From Planctomycetota bacterium (GTDB lineage: Bacteria > Planctomycetota > Planctomycetia > Pirellulales > Pirellulaceae): a DNA stretch of 64,000 nt. Within the stretch, counting starts at the first letter, position 1. Every line of letters starts with the position of its first letter. The stretch is from positions 1-64,000 of the forward strand of contig JACNKX010000154.1 in assembly GCA_014381825.1 (NCBI GenBank), read 5' to 3'. Both the position numbers and the translations under genes were made by a program. Below are positions 62,445 through 64,000 of this stretch, one piece after another. The notes under the pieces are model-generated. The model worked only from the letters and a program-made list of their open reading frames with translations, was not told the origin of the DNA and did no database searches.

Positions 62445-64000
62445 ATGATTAATCCACGAAAGGCACGAAATACACGAAAGGGAACGAAGAGTGATGGCGG
62501 GCGGATGCTTCTGTTTTCGTGTATTTCGTGCCTTTCGTGGTTGTCAATTCTTCTTGTCGCGACTTCGCTGAGCGCCGCCGATGCAGAACCGTTTGCCTTC
62601 TTCGAGAACAAAGTTCGTCCGCTGCTGGTCGAACGCTGCTACAAATGTCACAGTGGCACGAAGGCTGGAGGTGGACTGTCGCTGGAAACGGCCACTGGGT
62701 GGCAGAAAGGTGGCGAGAGTGGCCCGGCGATTGTCGTTGGGAAACCGGGAGACAGCCTTCTGATTGACGCCATCAACTATCGTTCGTTGGAAATGCCACC
62801 GAAGGACGCGGGCGGCAAGCTGTCTGTGGATGAGATCGCCGTCATCACAAAGTGGGTTGCCGACGGTGCGCCCGATCCGCGCATTGAATCTGCAGAGCTT
62901 GGCGGCATGACTCGCGAAGAAGCGAGATTATGGTGGGCGTTTCAGCCGTTGCCTCAAAACGACACCGACCCAACATCGACAAACATCGACGCCTTTATTC
63001 AAGCTCAGCTTGATGAGCGGTCGTTGACGGCAACTGGTCTCGCGGACAAACGTACGCTCATCCGTCGCGCCACGTACGACCTCGCTGGCTTGCCACCGAC
63101 TTCAGAGGATGTCGACGCATTCCTAGCGGATGATGCGACAGATGCGTTCGACAAAGTAATTGATAGGCTGCTTGAATCGCCTCAGTACGGAGCGCACTGG
63201 GGTCGGCATTGGTTGGACGTGGTCCGCTACGCAGACACGGCGGGTGAGAACACAGACAGGCCGCTGCCACATGCTTGGCGATATCGCAACTGGGTCTTGG
63301 ATGCTTTTAATCGCGACATGCCGTTCGACAAGTTTGTTCGAATGCAACTCAGTGGTGACATTACAGATTCAGAATCAGCTGGTAAGCAGCAAGCTGAAGG
63401 AGTGATCGCGACAGGTTACTTGGCGATCGCGCGGCGGTTCGGTCATGACATTGATAAAGATATCCACCTGATGTACGAGGACGTCATCGATAATGTCGGC
63501 AAGAATCTCCTTGGCTTGACGCTTGGTTGCGCACGTTGCCACGACCACAAGTACGATGCGATCACTTCGACCGACTACTATGCGCTGTACGGAATCTTTG
63601 CCAGCACACGATTTTCGTTCCCGGGTTGTGAACCAAAAGGTCAACCGCGGGATTTAGTGCCACTGCTTAAAAAATCTAAGGTCGACGGCCTAATGGCCGA
63701 CTACGAAAAACGCGTGGCTGAATATGAACAGCAATCGCAACTCACCGCGAACGAAACAGGGCGTTTGAAGCAATTGGCGGCGGAGTCGTTCCGAGTACTC
63801 GCGGAAGCGACGGTTGGTGAAGGCAAGTCGGTTTCTCTCCAGCAAGATAGCAGCGGGCCGCTTGATCGCATTCCGATGCGCAAGGGAGAAGTGCTGCAAT
63901 TGGCCGTGCTTCCCAACGGGAATCATGGAGCAGATACGACGCGCATTGAATTGGAGATTACGCATCTCGGAACTGACGTTCAGTGGAATGTTTCCGAGTT
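62445..64000 (+). CDS. PSCyt1-DUF1549 cytochrome (3' end outside window)
   Basis: Open frame from ATG 62445 (GAGGAAAG a few nt upstream) to the window end, at least 518 codons, read directly from the sequence. The first 35 codons are contributed by an inverted repeat: MINPRKARNTRKG from the left arm and SCISCLSWLS from the right, which with ILLVATSLSAADA forms the signal peptide. A second start at Met21 (62505) would give a cleaner signal. PSCyt1 with CYKCHSG (C65, C68, H69) and MPPKDAGGKLSVDE; DUF1549 with IRRATYDLAGLPPTSEDVDA, HWGRHWLDVVRYADTAG and [21 protein letters not shown] helical segment (LMADYEKRVAEYEQQSQ) follows, like the coiled-coil insert of the gene at 58295. DUF1553 is expected beyond the window. 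Confidence 0.9.
   Translation, partial: MINPRKARNTRKGTKSDGGRMLLFSCISCLSWLSILLVATSLSAADAEPFAFFENKVRPLLVERCYKCHSGTKAGGGLSLETATGWQKGGESGPAIVVGKPGDSLLIDAINYRSLEMPPKDAGGKLSVDEIAVITKWVADGAPDPRIESAELGGMTREEARLWWAFQPLPQNDTDPTSTNIDAFIQAQLDERSLTATGLADKRTLIRRATYDLAGLPPTSEDVDAFLADDATDAFDKVIDRLLESPQYGAHWGRHWLDVVRYADTAGENTDRPLPHAWRYRNWVLDAFNRDMPFDKFVRMQLSGDITDSESAGKQQAEGVIATGYLAIARRFGHDIDKDIHLMYEDVIDNVGKNLLGLTLGCARCHDHKYDAITSTDYYALYGIFASTRFSFPGCEPKGQPRDLVPLLKKSKVDGLMADYEKRVAEYEQQSQLTANETGRLKQLAAESFRVLAEATVGEGKSVSLQQDSSGPLDRIPMRKGEVLQLAVLPNGNHGADTTRIELEITHLGTDVQWNVSE
62451..62542. repeat. Long inverted repeat, family A copy 6 (inside a coding region)
   Basis: Left arm 62451-62480 and right arm 62514-62542 (TTTTCGTGTATTTCGTGCCT...). 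The whole element lies inside the first 33 codons of the cytochrome gene and encodes the hydrophobic start of its signal peptide. Confidence 0.88.

Noticed and set aside
38807-62542. CRISPR array or integron-like repeat series
   Set aside because: The six repeats are dispersed over 24 kb with genes between them and each is a self-contained palindrome; no regular spacers and no cas or integrase genes.
62387-62611. Short open frames across the palindromes (for example minus 62387-62611)
   Set aside because: They translate the repeat arms (NHERHEIHE, FVPFRVFRAFRG) in a non-coding direction; the coding frame is the plus-strand cytochrome gene.

Overview
The window reads as chromosomal DNA of a planctomycete, probably a Pirellulales relative. 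The evidence is the density of protein families typical of that phylum: five DUF1549/DUF1553 cytochromes, four DUF1501 proteins, a DUF1592/1588/1585 giant cytochrome with a DUF1552 partner, two PVC-type dehydrogenase/HEAT/cytochrome proteins, a Ser/Thr kinase with DWG in place of DFG, and a sigma factor with a long N-terminal extension. No tRNA, rRNA, CRISPR array or intact transposon was recognised. Every assignment comes from reading motifs; no database search was run.

Region 1 (1-9326, plus strand) is a tightly coupled operon. Four consecutive B12-binding radical SAM enzymes (the first cut by the window edge) are followed by a double-GNAT-like protein, an unrecognised protein, a GH3-family acyl-adenylate enzyme and a small zinc-ribbon membrane protein. 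The first seven genes overlap one another by 1 to 20 nt. It looks like an undescribed biosynthetic pathway and is one of the two best candidates for a new system.

Region 2 (9378-12096) holds a divergent pair: a D-cysteine desulfhydrase/ACC deaminase-type PLP enzyme and an APC amino acid permease. Region 3 (12093-21534, minus) has two DUF1501 + DUF1549/1553 pairs, one carrying a LamG-like insert and the other a discoidin-like insert. Region 4 (21742-30218) has two tandem paralogous small membrane proteins, an outer-membrane-barrel-like protein, a kinase-TPR protein, a tiny secreted peptide with its own terminator, and the sigma factor.

Region 5 (30236-48642, minus) is a catabolic-looking block. 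It encodes a polysaccharide deacetylase, an isochorismatase-like hydrolase, a PVC dehydrogenase, a 2-oxoacid/acetoin-type dehydrogenase E2 and a fused E1, an SDR lacking its catalytic lysine, an Nramp-like transporter with EF-hand loops, a tandem cyclase-fold protein, an FGGY sugar kinase, and a DUF1501 + DUF1549/1553 pair. Region 6 (48859-64000, plus) begins with a FadR-type GntR regulator and continues with the DUF1592/DUF1552 pair, a second PVC dehydrogenase and further DUF1549/1553 and DUF1501 genes, the last one cut by the window end. An identical 18-bp sequence containing the palindrome ATTGT-ATG-ACAAT lies in front of the regulator and again in front of the cyclase gene. This links regions 5 and 6 into one probable regulon, the second candidate system.

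From 38.8 to 62.5 kb, six copies of a long inverted repeat (arms beginning AACCACGAAAGGCACGAAAT) lie between genes. Three of them run into the 5' end of the next gene and encode the hydrophobic core of its signal peptide. A second repeat family (GTAGCTG...CAGCTAC) is present twice, at 17.2 and 32.4 kb.
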